A DNA stretch of 64,000 nt from JAJYLM01 sp964547905 (GTDB lineage Bacteria > JAMCPX01), in assembly GCA_964547905.1 (NCBI GenBank), contig CAZJPN010000006.1, positions 1-64,000 on the forward strand, given 5' to 3'. The notes under the pieces are model-generated. The model saw nothing but the letters and a program-made list of their open reading frames with translations, made no database searches and was not told the DNA's origin. Position 1 is the stretch's first letter, and each line of letters opens with the position of its first letter. Below, one piece after another: positions 1 through 7,095 of the stretch. The position numbers were made by a program, and so were the translations under genes.

Positions 1-716
1 GCATAAAGATTGTTGTCAGCCAATCCGACATAGATTGTGCCATCCGCTCCGATTGCCGGCGAGGAGTCTATATAGCTCCCTGTTGGATAGCTCCATTTCA
101 GTGTGCCATTGGGGTTTATCGCATAAAGATTGTTGTCATACGAGCCGACATAGATTGTGCCATCCGCTCCGATTGCCGGCGAGGAGGCTATCCAGTTCCC
201 TGTTGTATAGCTCCATTTCAGTCCGCCATTGGGGTTTATCGCATAAAGATTGTTGTCCCTCGAGCCGACATAGATTGTGCCATCCGCGCCGATTGCCGGC
301 GAGGAGTCTATCGAGCTCCCTGTTGTATAGCTCCATTTCAGTGTGCCATTGGGGTTTATCGCATAAAGATTGTTGTCCCACGAGCCGACATAGATTGTGC
401 CATCCGCTCCGATTGCCGGCGAGGAGGCTATATAACTCCCTGTTGGATAGCTCCATTTCAGTGTGCCATTGGGGTTTATCGCATAAAGATTGTTGTCCCA
501 CGAGCCGACATAGATTGTGCCATCCGCACCGATTGCAGGCGAGGAGTATATAACGTTCCCTGTTGTATAGCTCCATTTCAACGTGCCATTGGGGTTTATC
601 GCATAAAGATTGTTGTCCCACGAGCCGACATAGATTGTGCCATCCGCTCCGATTGCCGGCGAGGAGTAGTATATCGAGCTCCCTGTTGTATAGCTCCATT
701 TCAACGTGCCGGTTGT
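1..716. repeat. 120-bp tandem repeat, six copies (beta-propeller blades)
   Basis: Six consecutive 120-bp units begin at about 1, 121, 241, 361, 481 and 601, each opening with GCATAAAGATTGTTGTC. Copies differ at only a few positions. The last unit carries three extra bases near 666 and diverges after about 716. Each unit encodes one 40-residue blade on the minus strand, so the unit length keeps the frame and blade number can change by recombination. There are no spacers, so this is not a CRISPR array. Confidence 0.97.
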
Positions 717-2315
717 AAAGCTTGTATCTATGGGACTTTGTCCCGTTGATTGTATATCCCTGCGAAATCTCGGCCATGGTGAGCCACTTGCTATGTTTAT
801 CGAACTGCTCCCGCTTACACTGCTTCCATAATTATCTGTTACTGTTATGCCCACGGCATAATACCCGGGTATGCCCGGCGAATACCATAGGGCATTGCTT
901 CCGGTTGTTACAGAAGTCCCGCCTATGAGCCATGTGTAGCTCAATGCATCTCCATCAGGATCATAAGCATTGCAGAGTAGGTTTGCAGATGTATACACAG
1001 GCTGGGGATAGATTGAGATGCTTTCAATGATTGGTGCGGCGTTTGCAATGGTGCCTGCTGCTATCTGTCCGCTGACACTGTCCCCGTAACTATCGCTGAC
1101 TGTTATACCGACAATGCCGCTGTTTGAATATGCATCGGGTGCTGTTATGGATATTGCCGGAGTTCCCTGGCCCGATCCAATGGTCCAGGTAGGAGGTACC
1201 GTCCATGTAAAGTTCAGCGCATTCCCGTCTTGATCGCTTGCGGATACGCTAACAGTCATTGTTCCACCTTTATTTACAGGATTCGGTGAGGCTGTAATGC
1301 TGTTGATAACAGGGGCAATATCCCCTTCGGTGCCCAATGCAATAGACCCATTTACTGATCCTCCATATCCATCGGATACTGTTACAAAAACTGTCCCGTT
1401 ATTCCCATAGCTGTTAGGTGCTGTTACATTTATCTGCGATGAACCCTGTCCCGAACTTATTGTCCATCCCGCAGGAACTGTCCACGCATAACTTAATGTA
1501 TCTCCGTCCGGGTCGGTTGCCGATATTGAAATTGCCATTGTCCCGTTTATAGCCGCAGGATTCGGTGAGGCCGCGATACTGCTTATCACCGGCGGGATAT
1601 TCGGTTGTGTGCTTAACGCTATGGTAGCGGTAGCAGCATTACCGTATGTATCACCTACGGTTATTGTAAGGTATCCCCCCGTGCCGTATGTAGCGGGAGC
1701 AATAACCGTTGCAGTCGTTCCATAGCCGGTTACCGACCATCCGGTTGTTGCTGTCCATGTATAGCTGAGTGTGTTGCCCTCGGCATCGGAAGCATTTACC
1801 AAAGCTATGATAGTTCCATTACGCGGCGCGGGATTCGGTGAGGCTGTAATGCTGTTGATAACAGGGGCAATATCCCCTTCGGTGCCCAATGCAATGACAC
1901 CCATCGCATACATACCATGGGTGTCCGATACTTCTACTGTTGCTGTGCCCGTCATACCATAACCGGATGGCGCCGTGATGGTTGCTGTTGGGCTGTTACT
2001 GCCAGTTGTCGTTATCCAGCCGCTCGACACCGTCCATGTGTAGGTCAAAGCAAGCCCTTGTGCGCTTTGGGCGATAACCGTCGTTGTAACAGGACTTCCC
2101 GGAGTTGCCGGTAACCCTTGAACAGAAAGACTCTGTATTACCGGCATTGTGGGACCTGTAATCCCCTGAGCACCCTGCTGTCCCGGTTGACCGTTTGATC
2201 CCGCAGGACCTTGAGGTCCGGTGGCGCCGCTACTACCGTTTTTGCCCGAACACCCTGCCAAAAATACAGTTACCATCAATGAAAAAAATAAAAATGTTTT
2301 GATACTTACTTTCAT
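1..2315 (-). CDS. Large lipoprotein: collagen-like stretch, Ig/PKD-like domains, PQQ-type beta-propeller (3' end outside window)
   Basis: This frame is open from an ATG at 2315 to the left edge with no stop, so the C-terminus is missing. The start has a strong ribosome site (AAGGAGGA, 8 bases upstream). The N-terminus is a lipoprotein signal ending in the lipobox LAGC (residues about 20-23). A short Gly-X-X collagen-like stretch follows (GATGPQGPAG). Then come about five Ig/PKD-like repeats of about 90 residues, each with an SYTWTV-type strand and a SPNP hinge. The rest is six visible 40-residue propeller blades with the core pattern GTLKWSY, SSPAIGADGTIYVG and NNLYAINPN, typical of PQQ-like repeats. 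It is probably a secreted or surface-anchored binding protein. The ligand is unknown. The near-identity of the blades points to recent internal duplication. Confidence 0.85.
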   Translation of the reverse strand, partial: MKVSIKTFLFFSLMVTVFLAGCSGKNGSSGATGPQGPAGSNGQPGQQGAQGITGPTMPVIQSLSVQGLPATPGSPVTTTVIAQSAQGLALTYTWTVSSGWITTTGSNSPTATITAPSGYGMTGTATVEVSDTHGMYAMGVIALGTEGDIAPVINSITASPNPAPRNGTIIALVNASDAEGNTLSYTWTATTGWSVTGYGTTATVIAPATYGTGGYLTITVGDTYGNAATATIALSTQPNIPPVISSIAASPNPAAINGTMAISISATDPDGDTLSYAWTVPAGWTISSGQGSSQINVTAPNSYGNNGTVFVTVSDGYGGSVNGSIALGTEGDIAPVINSITASPNPVNKGGTMTVSVSASDQDGNALNFTWTVPPTWTIGSGQGTPAISITAPDAYSNSGIVGITVSDSYGDSVSGQIAAGTIANAAPIIESISIYPQPVYTSANLLCNAYDPDGDALSYTWLIGGTSVTTGSNALWYSPGIPGYYAVGITVTDNYGSSVSGSSSINIASGSPWPRFRRDIQSTGQSPIDTSFTTGTLKWSYTTGSSIYYSSPAIGADGTIYVGSWDNNLYAINPNGTLKWSYTTGNVIYSSPAIGADGTIYVGSWDNNLYAINPNGTLKWSYPTGSYIASSPAIGADGTIYVGSWDNNLYAINPNGTLKWSYTTGSSIDSSPAIGADGTIYVGSRDNNLYAINPNGGLKWSYTTGNWIASSPAIGADGTIYVGSYDNNLYAINPNGTLKWSYPTGSYIDSSPAIGADGTIYVGLADNNLY
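1279..1343. repeat. 65-bp exact duplication inside the lipoprotein gene, copy 1
   Basis: A 65-bp stretch beginning GGATTCGGTGAGGCTG is identical to 1831-1895. It covers the linker between two Ig-like domains (encoded on the minus strand) and lies in the same frame in both places. It is a sign of recent domain duplication or gene conversion. Confidence 0.95.
1831..1895. repeat. 65-bp exact duplication inside the lipoprotein gene, copy 2
   Basis: Identical over 65 bp to 1279-1343, 552 bp away, in the same reading frame of the Ig-like repeat region. Confidence 0.95.
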
Positions 2316-2698
2316 GTTTTTCTCCTCCTTTTATTTTCAACCCTCGAGAGTACCGAGTTCTTGGTATTAAGATCGCATATTTTTGACGGAAATATCAAGC
2401 TTTAGTGTTGAGTGTCTATCCCCTGTGTCAAAAATCAAACCAATTGGGGTATCCGGCCCCTTCCGCTGGCCGGGTCCTGCTCCCCCGCACTTCCATACGC
2501 CTCAATAAAGCCCTGCCTTGTTCCATACAGGCATGGGGAAAGGTAGGGGAAAACTGGTCGTCCAGAAGAAAATAGGGGGTTTAAAATGGCATTTTGGAGG
2601 TCTGGATTTAAAAAACAGACCTCAAAGGGACATTGAAGGGCGGGATGGTGCAGCACGCGAATACCGAGGACGTCCCTGAGGTCCTCTATAGCTTGTTA

Positions 2699-2727
2699 CT
2701 GTCCATAAACGGCCGTTTTTAGGACAG
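2699..2727. repeat. Palindromic element, copy A (imperfect)
   Basis: Inverted repeat built as CTGTCCATAAACGG followed by CCGTTTTTAGGACAG, with a CGGCCG centre. It is related to copies at 4946-4975 (perfect) and 5706-5733. All three lie in the accessory island and none is seen elsewhere in the window. In copies A and C a shared 29-bp sequence follows 70-100 bp later. Confidence 0.8.
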
Positions 2728-2769
2728 AGGAGAACTTATTTCGTAACCCCAAAAATCAATCAATAAGAG

Positions 2770-2798
2770 GTCAAAAAGCTGTCCAGTTTTTCCCGACC
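2770..2798. repeat. 29-bp direct repeat, copy 1
   Basis: The sequence starting GTCAAAAAGCTGTCCAG and ending TTTTTCCCGACC is repeated exactly at 5804-5832. The two copies bracket both toxin-antitoxin pairs and all the small unknown genes (about 3 kb). They could be element boundaries or parts of a larger dispersed repeat. Confidence 0.9.
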
Positions 2799-2814
2799 AT
2801 TATACTCCGCACAA

Positions 2815-3135
2815 TCACGCCACTTTAATACAAGCATTTCTATTATGCTTGGTTGAGAATGAAATATGAATGGTTATATTAAGGGAGTGAGCGAGTTTGT
2901 GCATGGTTTCTAATGTTATATTGCCTGCTCCACTTTCTATCAGAGAAATAAACTGTTGAGAAACGTGCATCCTGCGGGCAAGCTCGGATTGTTTCAGGTG
3001 TTGTTCATCTCTTATTTCAGCTATTCTCTGAGCCAGCGCGACCTTAACTCTTTCAAGTTCATACAACTCCTTGAATCGCGAATCTTTGAGATTTTCATTG
3101 AGATGTTTTTGGACACTTTCTAATCTTAATTTCAT
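2815..3135 (-). CDS. HigA-like antitoxin, XRE-family helix-turn-helix
   Basis: A 106-residue protein with a central Cro/CI-type helix-turn-helix at about residues 35-90: RIAEIRDEQHLKQSELARR, then the recognition-helix part VSQQFISLIESG, then a TLETMHKLAHSLN helix. The preceding gene (3140-3508) encodes a Gp49/HigB-type toxin and ends 4 bases before this start. Toxin-first order is characteristic of higBA pairs. In that family the antitoxin binds both the toxin and the operator and autorepresses. A ribosome site (GGAGTAAAAC) precedes the ATG. Confidence 0.85.
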   Translation of the reverse strand: MKLRLESVQKHLNENLKDSRFKELYELERVKVALAQRIAEIRDEQHLKQSELARRMHVSQQFISLIESGAGNITLETMHKLAHSLNITIHISFSTKHNRNACIKVA

Positions 3136-3139
3136 AGTT

Positions 3140-3508
3140 TTACTCCTTCAATATATTTGTCTGGTATTCCTCGATATGTCGTTTCCTCTTTAAAGATAAC
3201 TCAATCTCTTTCTCCGGTATCTTATCGGTCTTCTTTTTTATCGCATGAACAAATACAACATTATCTTTTAAATAGAAAAAGTAGAACAATCTATTTGCTT
3301 TTGGCCGGAGCTCATAAATGCCGTCCTTCACATAATCTGTGAGAGGCCGCCGGAGATTATGTCCTTGCCTTTTCAGTTCTTCAATATAAGCAAATACCTT
3401 CGCCCGTTCAGCAATAGTTAAATCTGCGATAAATTCCTTTACAGGAGAATGTCCACGCTCATCTATAAAATACCAAAGATCTATCATATCTGTTATATTA
3501 TTATACAT
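3140..3508 (-). CDS. HigB/Gp49-type toxin (RelE superfamily mRNA interferase)
   Basis: A 122-residue protein. The visible pattern is that of the phage-derived Gp49/HigB family: SPVKEFIADL, ELKRQGHNLRRPLTDYVKDG, then IYELRPKANRLFYFFYLKD and VFVHAIKKKTDKIP near the C-terminus. Members cut translated mRNA on the ribosome. The gene is first in a two-gene operon with the XRE antitoxin downstream. A second in-frame ATG at 3487 could be the true start, since neither ATG has a clear ribosome site. The toxin identity is confident; the substrate is inferred from the family. Confidence 0.82.
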   Translation of the reverse strand: MYNNITDMIDLWYFIDERGHSPVKEFIADLTIAERAKVFAYIEELKRQGHNLRRPLTDYVKDGIYELRPKANRLFYFFYLKDNVVFVHAIKKKTDKIPEKEIELSLKRKRHIEEYQTNILKE

Positions 3509-3742
3509 ATTATATCTTGTATGTCAATATATGGGCTAACCCCTTCCTCCTCGCAGCAAGCTATCCAAATGTGTAGGTGCATAAAGGTCAACTCACGAAT
3601 TAGAGATTAAAGTACGTTAAGGACAAAATGTGTCAGAATAAGCTCTTATGACCTTTAACACAGCATGACTCTTTAATAAGTGTTTATTTTTCAATCACAT
3701 ATATTTATCGATCTGTCGTTCACTAATATATAGAGGTGATAT

Positions 3743-3922
3743 ATGAAAGAGTATAGGGTATTGTTTGCAGGGGATATAGAGTTAAAGCTGATTGTGCCCG
3801 AGAACTTGGACAATTCTGAGGTATACTGTGAGACATACCGGAGGTTTGTAGAGATTTTCAACAGCATGACCGGACTGGATATTAAGGCTATGCGGGAGCG
3901 ATATATCAGGCAAATGAATTAG
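3743..3922 (+). CDS. Small protein of unknown function, 59 residues
   Basis: ATG preceded by AGAGGTGAT at suitable distance. The product starts MKEYRVLFAGDIELKL and is rich in Arg and Glu (ETYRRFVEIF, MRERYIRQMN). It has no signal or membrane segment and I recognise no family. It opens a run of four closely packed small genes (3743-4393), with 9 bases to the next start and a GGGAGG site in between, so it is probably translated as part of an operon. Its position between two toxin-antitoxin pairs suggests an accessory or mobile origin. Confidence 0.5.
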   Translation: MKEYRVLFAGDIELKLIVPENLDNSEVYCETYRRFVEIFNSMTGLDIKAMRERYIRQMN

Positions 3923-3931
3923 GGAGGCAAA

Positions 3932-4111
3932 ATGTATAACATTGATTATTTCCGTTTAAACCATGAAACAAAGTTCAAACAATGGGTTTGGCGTACGCGC
4001 TACCATTATTACGCATTCAGGCTTATACACCAAAAGACATTCGCAGTGCTGCGATTCTTGAAGCTGGTTATGGTGTTTTACCTCATTATCTGGGCAGGGG
4101 GTTACCGATGA
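3932..4111 (+). CDS. Small basic/aromatic protein of unknown function, 59 residues
   Basis: The start ATG is preceded by GGGAGGCAAA. The product opens MYNIDYFRLNHETKFKQW, has a basic aromatic middle (WRTRYHYYAF) and a hydrophobic C-terminal helix (about residues 42-56, LKLVMVFYLIIWAGG) that could sit in a membrane. Its stop overlaps the next start (ATGA at 4108). I recognise no family. Packing and ribosome sites support expression. Confidence 0.45.
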   Translation: MYNIDYFRLNHETKFKQWVWRTRYHYYAFRLIHQKTFAVLRFLKLVMVFYLIIWAGGYR

Positions 4112-4212
4112 ACAAAAAGAAGTTTTCAGAACCGGGACCAAATAATTTAAAAATGCAAATAATAAAGGAGGAAATAAACCATGCTTATCCAAATCGAAAA
4201 CGAGACGTTTGA
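4108..4212 (+). CDS. Very small hydrophilic ORF, 34 residues
   Basis: The ATG overlaps the preceding stop codon. The product starts MNKKKFSEPGPNN and is strongly basic. The frame runs 32 bases into the next gene, whose own ribosome site (AAAGGAGGAAAT) lies inside this ORF. It may be a leader or translational-coupling ORF rather than a functional protein. No family recognised. Confidence 0.3.
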   Translation: MNKKKFSEPGPNNLKMQIIKEEINHAYPNRKRDV

Positions 4213-4393
4213 TCTGCTCAGTATATATGCAGGCTTTGCAGGCCGGACATCTGAACAGATGGCAAATCTATTGCTCGCCGCATCATTGCAGACACTTATA
4301 GAGTTGATAAAAGAGGATAAAAACGATAGTAAACCACAAAATTCAGACAGTGTGTTAAAATGCGATTGCAGTAAAAAAGAAAAAATCCAATGA
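4181..4393 (+). CDS. Small protein of unknown function, 70 residues
   Basis: A strong ribosome site (AAAGGAGG, 10 bases upstream) fixes this start. The product begins MLIQIENETFDLL and has an amphipathic alanine/leucine-rich helix region (EQMANLLLAASLQTLIELI) followed by a polar tail with Cys-X-Cys (CDCSKKEK). The helical middle could dimerise. It is the last of the run of small genes. I see no DNA-binding motif and do not recognise the family. Confidence 0.5.
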   Translation: MLIQIENETFDLLSIYAGFAGRTSEQMANLLLAASLQTLIELIKEDKNDSKPQNSDSVLKCDCSKKEKIQ

Positions 4394-4560
4394 ATAAGTT
4401 ACGAGCAAGCTATAAGTTTGACAGGTTCAAAAGAGAATGTGTATGTTGGCTATAACGATCAAAACAACAATTTAATAAAATTGCATTCTAACAATGCAGT
4501 TTTGTCTTACAATTTGGTCCATCTTAAGATTAGTAGTTTATAAATTTTAAGGAGGGAGAT

Positions 4561-4785
4561 ATGAATAAAAAAACAAAAACAATTTTCGTTGTAGGACTCA
4601 TAGGGATTGTATCAATTACAGTAGGTATTATCTACAGATTATTACCATCTCATTTACAGTCTAATCTTAACACTTACAAAACCGGAGAATTTGTCATAAA
4701 GCCACAATTTGATTTCGCAAGGGACTTTTCTGAAGGTTTAGCAGCGGTAAAAGTTGGAGATAAATGGGGATATATTCACAAATAA
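4561..4785 (+). CDS. Truncated WG-repeat protein with N-terminal membrane anchor
   Basis: A 74-residue product with a strong ribosome site (AAGGAGGGAG). Residues about 7-27 form a membrane segment (IFVVGLIGIVSITVGIIYRL). The rest is a single WG (KWG) repeat: FVIKPQFDFARDFSEGLAAV followed by KWGYIHK and a stop. Family members normally carry many such repeats of about 30-35 residues. One repeat and an abrupt stop suggest a remnant whose 3' part was lost, probably when the following sequence with palindrome B was acquired. Confidence 0.6.
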   Translation: MNKKTKTIFVVGLIGIVSITVGIIYRLLPSHLQSNLNTYKTGEFVIKPQFDFARDFSEGLAAVKVGDKWGYIHK

Positions 4786-5105
4786 AATCACTATTTAGAT
4801 GTTAAAATTATGAAAGACAATAGAGACATAGTTAGAGAGAATAATTCATCAAATAGTAGCAAATTCTCAGGAACCAAAGTTTTATTCAGGTTTAGAAAAT
4901 TACTTGGACCCCTCTGTGACAACGTGACTGAGACATAGCTTGTTCCTGTCCAAAAAACGGCCGTTTTTTGGACAGAGTGCTGCACCCGGCAAACCTACGA
5001 ATGCAATAGACACGACGACATGTCCCAAAGCATTAAATCCTCACACCACCTATTGACATTCCATAAAAAGGCTATTAAAATAGCTCTATAAGAAGGTGAT
5101 AAAGT
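4786..5105. other. Intergenic stretch of 320 bp with palindrome B
   Basis: No frame here looks coding. It contains the perfect 30-bp palindrome at 4946-4975, with GTGCTGCACC just after it, and an AAGAAGGTGATAAAGT ribosome site for the antitoxin gene at 5106. A TTGACA at about 5053 lies 45 bases upstream of that gene and could be a -35 element. Confidence 0.5.
4946..4975. repeat. Palindromic element, copy B (perfect 30 bp)
   Basis: Perfect inverted repeat with half-site CTGTCCAAAAAACGG and no loop beyond the symmetric CGGCCG centre. It is related to 2699-2727 and 5706-5733. It would form a very stable cruciform or hairpin, and might act as a terminator in either direction or as a mobile-element end. 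Confidence 0.9.
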
Positions 5106-5363
5106 ATGAAAATAGTAAATACAGTTGAATTAAAAAATAAGACAAATAAGCTTTTGCATGACGTAATAAAGGGTGAACCACTCATCATTACCTACAGGGG
5201 AAAACCGTCTGCATCTCTTATGCCGCTTACAGAAGACGATATTGAAGACTTTATCATAGAAAACAGCCCTTCTATAAGAAGAAAGATAAGAAAAGCCGAA
5301 GAGGACATAAAAGCGAACAGAGTCATTTCGCTTGATGAATATTTATTAGGGAAAAAGCTCTGA
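5106..5363 (+). CDS. Phd/YefM-type antitoxin
   Basis: An 85-residue protein whose N-terminal half has the Phd/YefM DNA-binding fold signature: VNTVELKNKTNKLLHDV, then GEPLIITYRGKPSASLMPL. The C-terminal tail (RRKIRKAEEDIKANRV, SLDEYLLG) is the usual toxin-binding region. A RelE/ParE-type toxin gene begins 2 bases after the stop. This is the standard antitoxin-first order, with the antitoxin likely to autorepress the operon. Confidence 0.85.
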   Translation: MKIVNTVELKNKTNKLLHDVIKGEPLIITYRGKPSASLMPLTEDDIEDFIIENSPSIRRKIRKAEEDIKANRVISLDEYLLGKKL

Positions 5364-5365
5364 AC

Positions 5366-5686
5366 GTGGACGTATTCACTGTCCAGATGACCGGTTCTGC
5401 GATTGATGATTTGCAGGATATCCAGTTGAAGTTCCGTGAACAAATAGTTGCTGCAATCAAAACGTTGCCTGCAAATCCTCTTATATCAGGATCAAACATT
5501 AAAAAATTAAAAGGATTTAAGCCGCCGCTGTACCGGCTTCGCTCCGGAGATTACAGGGTTCTTTATAGGATAGAAGGCAGGACGATTACTATAATGCGAG
5601 TCATAGATAGAAAAGAACTTGAAAAAACAATCAAAAGATTACCCTTAAAGCGGCCGTCACAGAATTCGGAAAAAATCGTACGCTAA
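5366..5686 (+). CDS. RelE/ParE-family toxin
   Basis: A 106-residue product starting at GTG. Typical RelE/ParE features are visible: an N-terminal helix pair (SAIDDLQDIQLKFREQIVAAI), NIKKLKGFKPPLYRLRSGDY, RVLYRIEGRTITIMRVIDRKE and a basic C-terminus. The conserved R-GDYRVLY segment matches the family core strand. The family contains both ribosome-dependent mRNases and gyrase poisons, and I cannot say which this is. It is translationally coupled to the antitoxin upstream. Confidence 0.85.
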   Translation: MDVFTVQMTGSAIDDLQDIQLKFREQIVAAIKTLPANPLISGSNIKKLKGFKPPLYRLRSGDYRVLYRIEGRTITIMRVIDRKELEKTIKRLPLKRPSQNSEKIVR

Positions 5687-5705
5687 GTGCCCGCCAAAAA
5701 GCTGG

Positions 5706-5733
5706 TGTCCAATAAATGGCCGTTTATTGGACA
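5706..5733. repeat. Palindromic element, copy C (28 bp, near-perfect)
   Basis: Half-site TGTCCAATAAATGG with one G:T-type mismatch at the centre. It lies just after the toxin stop, and the 29-bp direct repeat follows 71 bases later. The AT-rich arm differs from copies A and B, yet complementary changes keep both arms paired, which suggests the pairing itself is maintained. Confidence 0.88.
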
Positions 5734-5803
5734 GCGCATCGAGGGCGGCTTTTCAGAGTGAAGCCTCTACCCTGTTTTTGTATCGACGAGGCGGGTTAAA
5801 GAA

Positions 5804-5832
5804 GTCAAAAAGCTGTCCAGTTTTTCCCGACC
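5804..5832. repeat. 29-bp direct repeat, copy 2
   Basis: Exact copy of 2770-2798, same orientation. With copy 1 it brackets the accessory genes. No integrase gene lies between them. Confidence 0.9.
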
Positions 5833-5910
5833 GATAAAGTCATGTGCATTCATCTGTGACAGGGGTGGTTTATCATACACCGGACCCAAAATCACCAATG
5901 GATTTTGAGC

Positions 5911-6567
5911 TTATTTTTTATTGCTCTTATTCACCCATTTCTGCATGGCCCTTGTGTAGACGAGTGCCGATGAGGTTGAGATTGCGGTGTTGAGCACGGG
6001 CTGTTTTTCAAGCATGTACCGTATCAGGAAGCCGAGGGAGCTTATATCATTGTAGACCCTGTAAAATCCGATGGTCTTTTCCCCGTTATCTATGGGCGTG
6101 AGTTTCCATGAGCCTTCCACCTTATCGAGGTTGCCTGCTATCCTTGTCCAGGTAATGCTCCCGGGAGGCTCGAGCACCTGTTTCAGGGTGTAGTCTGCGT
6201 GTTCCGATAGAATGGAGAATTTAAACTCGATCTTATAATTCACGATCCATACGTTTCCGGTTTTTTGCTCGACCTTTACCTCTGTTGTCTGCGGTATGTT
6301 GCCGGCATAATGATCGTAGTCCGTAATTGTTGAAAACACTTTTTCTTCCGGAGCGTTAAAAAGGGTTATAACGGTTACGAATTGAGGTTCACCCGGCCGG
6401 GCATTGTCAACAAAGATAAGCTGTCCTTTCTGAAGCATGTCCTGCAGGAGCGCCGGAGATGCGGATACGAATTGTTCTCCTGCGGATGAGCTGTCCTGAG
6501 CATACGCAGCAGAAATACAGAGCAACGACAGGGATAATACAAACCCGGCTGTGATCAGCTTTCGCAT
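5911..6567 (-). CDS. Secreted START/SRPBCC-fold lipid-binding protein
   Basis: A 218-residue product with a signal peptide (MRKLITAGFVLSLSLLCISA, cleavage likely after AYA at residue 23). The mature part has the START/SRPBCC pattern: an early strand with FVDNARPGEPQFVTVITLFN, APEEKVFSTITDYDHYAGNI, a middle TWTRIAGNLDKVEGSWKL and a long C-terminal helix. Such proteins hold hydrophobic ligands in a deep cavity and act in the periplasm when exported. The ATG has a GAAGGAGGAC site. A strong terminator lies upstream (6604-6633), so it is a separate unit from the thiolase operon. The ligand is unknown. Confidence 0.75.
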   Translation of the reverse strand: MRKLITAGFVLSLSLLCISAAYAQDSSSAGEQFVSASPALLQDMLQKGQLIFVDNARPGEPQFVTVITLFNAPEEKVFSTITDYDHYAGNIPQTTEVKVEQKTGNVWIVNYKIEFKFSILSEHADYTLKQVLEPPGSITWTRIAGNLDKVEGSWKLTPIDNGEKTIGFYRVYNDISSLGFLIRYMLEKQPVLNTAISTSSALVYTRAMQKWVNKSNKK

Positions 6568-6603
6568 ACGTCCTCCTTCAATTATCCGGAAAATGCAATA
6601 AAT

Positions 6604-6633
6604 AAAAAAGCAGGGGGCGGGGTTATCCCGCCC
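6604..6633 (-). terminator. Rho-independent terminator of the thiolase/DUF35 operon
   Basis: Read on the minus strand: a perfect 7-bp GC stem (GGGCGGG / CCCGCCC) with loop ATAAC, then CCTGC and a run of six T. It begins 3 bases after the stop of the DUF35 gene at 6637. Confidence 0.7.
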
Positions 6634-6636
6634 GCA

Positions 6637-7086
6637 TTATATCAACTGAAAGTGTGACAGGTCCGCGAGTCCGCCCTGCGTGATGTCCTTCCATACAACC
6701 TTTATCCTCATGCCCTCTTTAACGCTGCGCCAGTCTGTCCAGCCTTCGAGTATTCCCATGAGGAAGGAATGCGAGCCGTCAAGTTTGACGGTACAGGTAA
6801 TATAGGGGTGTTCGATCATCGTCCCTTTCACGTCCGCGATGTTGACCGTGAAGGCGTCAAGTACGCCCTCCTGAGCTACTTCAACAACCTTGTCTATATC
6901 TATAAAACACTTTCTGCAGTAGGTCGGCCCGGGCACGTATACGGTCCCGCATTTAGGGCATTTCCTCCCGAGTATCTTTTTATCCTTCAAGCCCTTTACA
7001 TAGAGGTCAAGGGCGTCCGATTCGATCTTCCACTGATAAGCCGTTAAATCCCATGTGTTTTCTATTATCCTTGTTTCCTGGGTCAT
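6637..7086 (-). CDS. DUF35 Zn-ribbon/OB-fold protein, partner of the adjacent thiolase-fold protein
   Basis: A 149-residue protein of the DUF35 type. An N-terminal helix leads into a rubredoxin-like zinc ribbon at about residues 41-60 (CPKCGTVYVPGPTYCRKC) and a C-terminal OB fold (HSFLMGILEGW, GMRIKVVWKDI). In known systems, such as archaeal acetoacetyl-CoA thiolase/HMG-CoA synthase, BbsA-BbsB and ChsH2-Ltp2, DUF35 proteins form an obligate complex with a thiolase-fold enzyme and help bind CoA substrates. AAGGAGGCATT precedes the ATG. It lies 9 bases after the thiolase stop and is last in the operon. Confidence 0.85.
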   Translation of the reverse strand: MTQETRIIENTWDLTAYQWKIESDALDLYVKGLKDKKILGRKCPKCGTVYVPGPTYCRKCFIDIDKVVEVAQEGVLDAFTVNIADVKGTMIEHPYITCTVKLDGSHSFLMGILEGWTDWRSVKEGMRIKVVWKDITQGGLADLSHFQLI

Positions 7087-7095
7087 AATGCCTCC

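Larger units (their letters stand above)
2316..2814. other. Intergenic stretch, about 500 bp, with hairpins but no convincing gene
   Basis: This lies between the divergent lipoprotein start and the end of the higA-like gene. It holds a perfect 8-bp stem (GAGGTCTG / CAGACCTC, 2596-2622), palindromic element A (2699-2727) and the first copy of the 29-bp direct repeat (2770-2798). A 73-codon frame on the minus strand lacks a ribosome site and its translation resembles no family I know, so I do not call it. GC content appears higher here than in the flanking genes. Confidence 0.6.

Noticed and set aside
1..716. Regular 120-bp repeats looked like a CRISPR or satellite array
   Set aside because: There are no unique spacers and the units are an exact multiple of three that translate to propeller blades in one frame.
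136..777. Other open frames across the repeat array
   Set aside because: They are shadow frames of the blade-coding sequence, open only because the unit repeats; the true frame continues from the lipoprotein signal.
2435..2656. 73-codon frame in the intergenic gap
   Set aside because: No ribosome site, composition rich in Pro/Cys/Arg and no known pattern.
4390..4455. 21-codon frame overlapping the end of the small-gene run
   Set aside because: Too short, no ribosome site of its own.
2690..5835. Palindromes as integron attC sites
   Set aside because: No exact RYYYAAC / GTTRRRY box pair could be found flanking them and no integrase gene is present, so I only note the resemblance.
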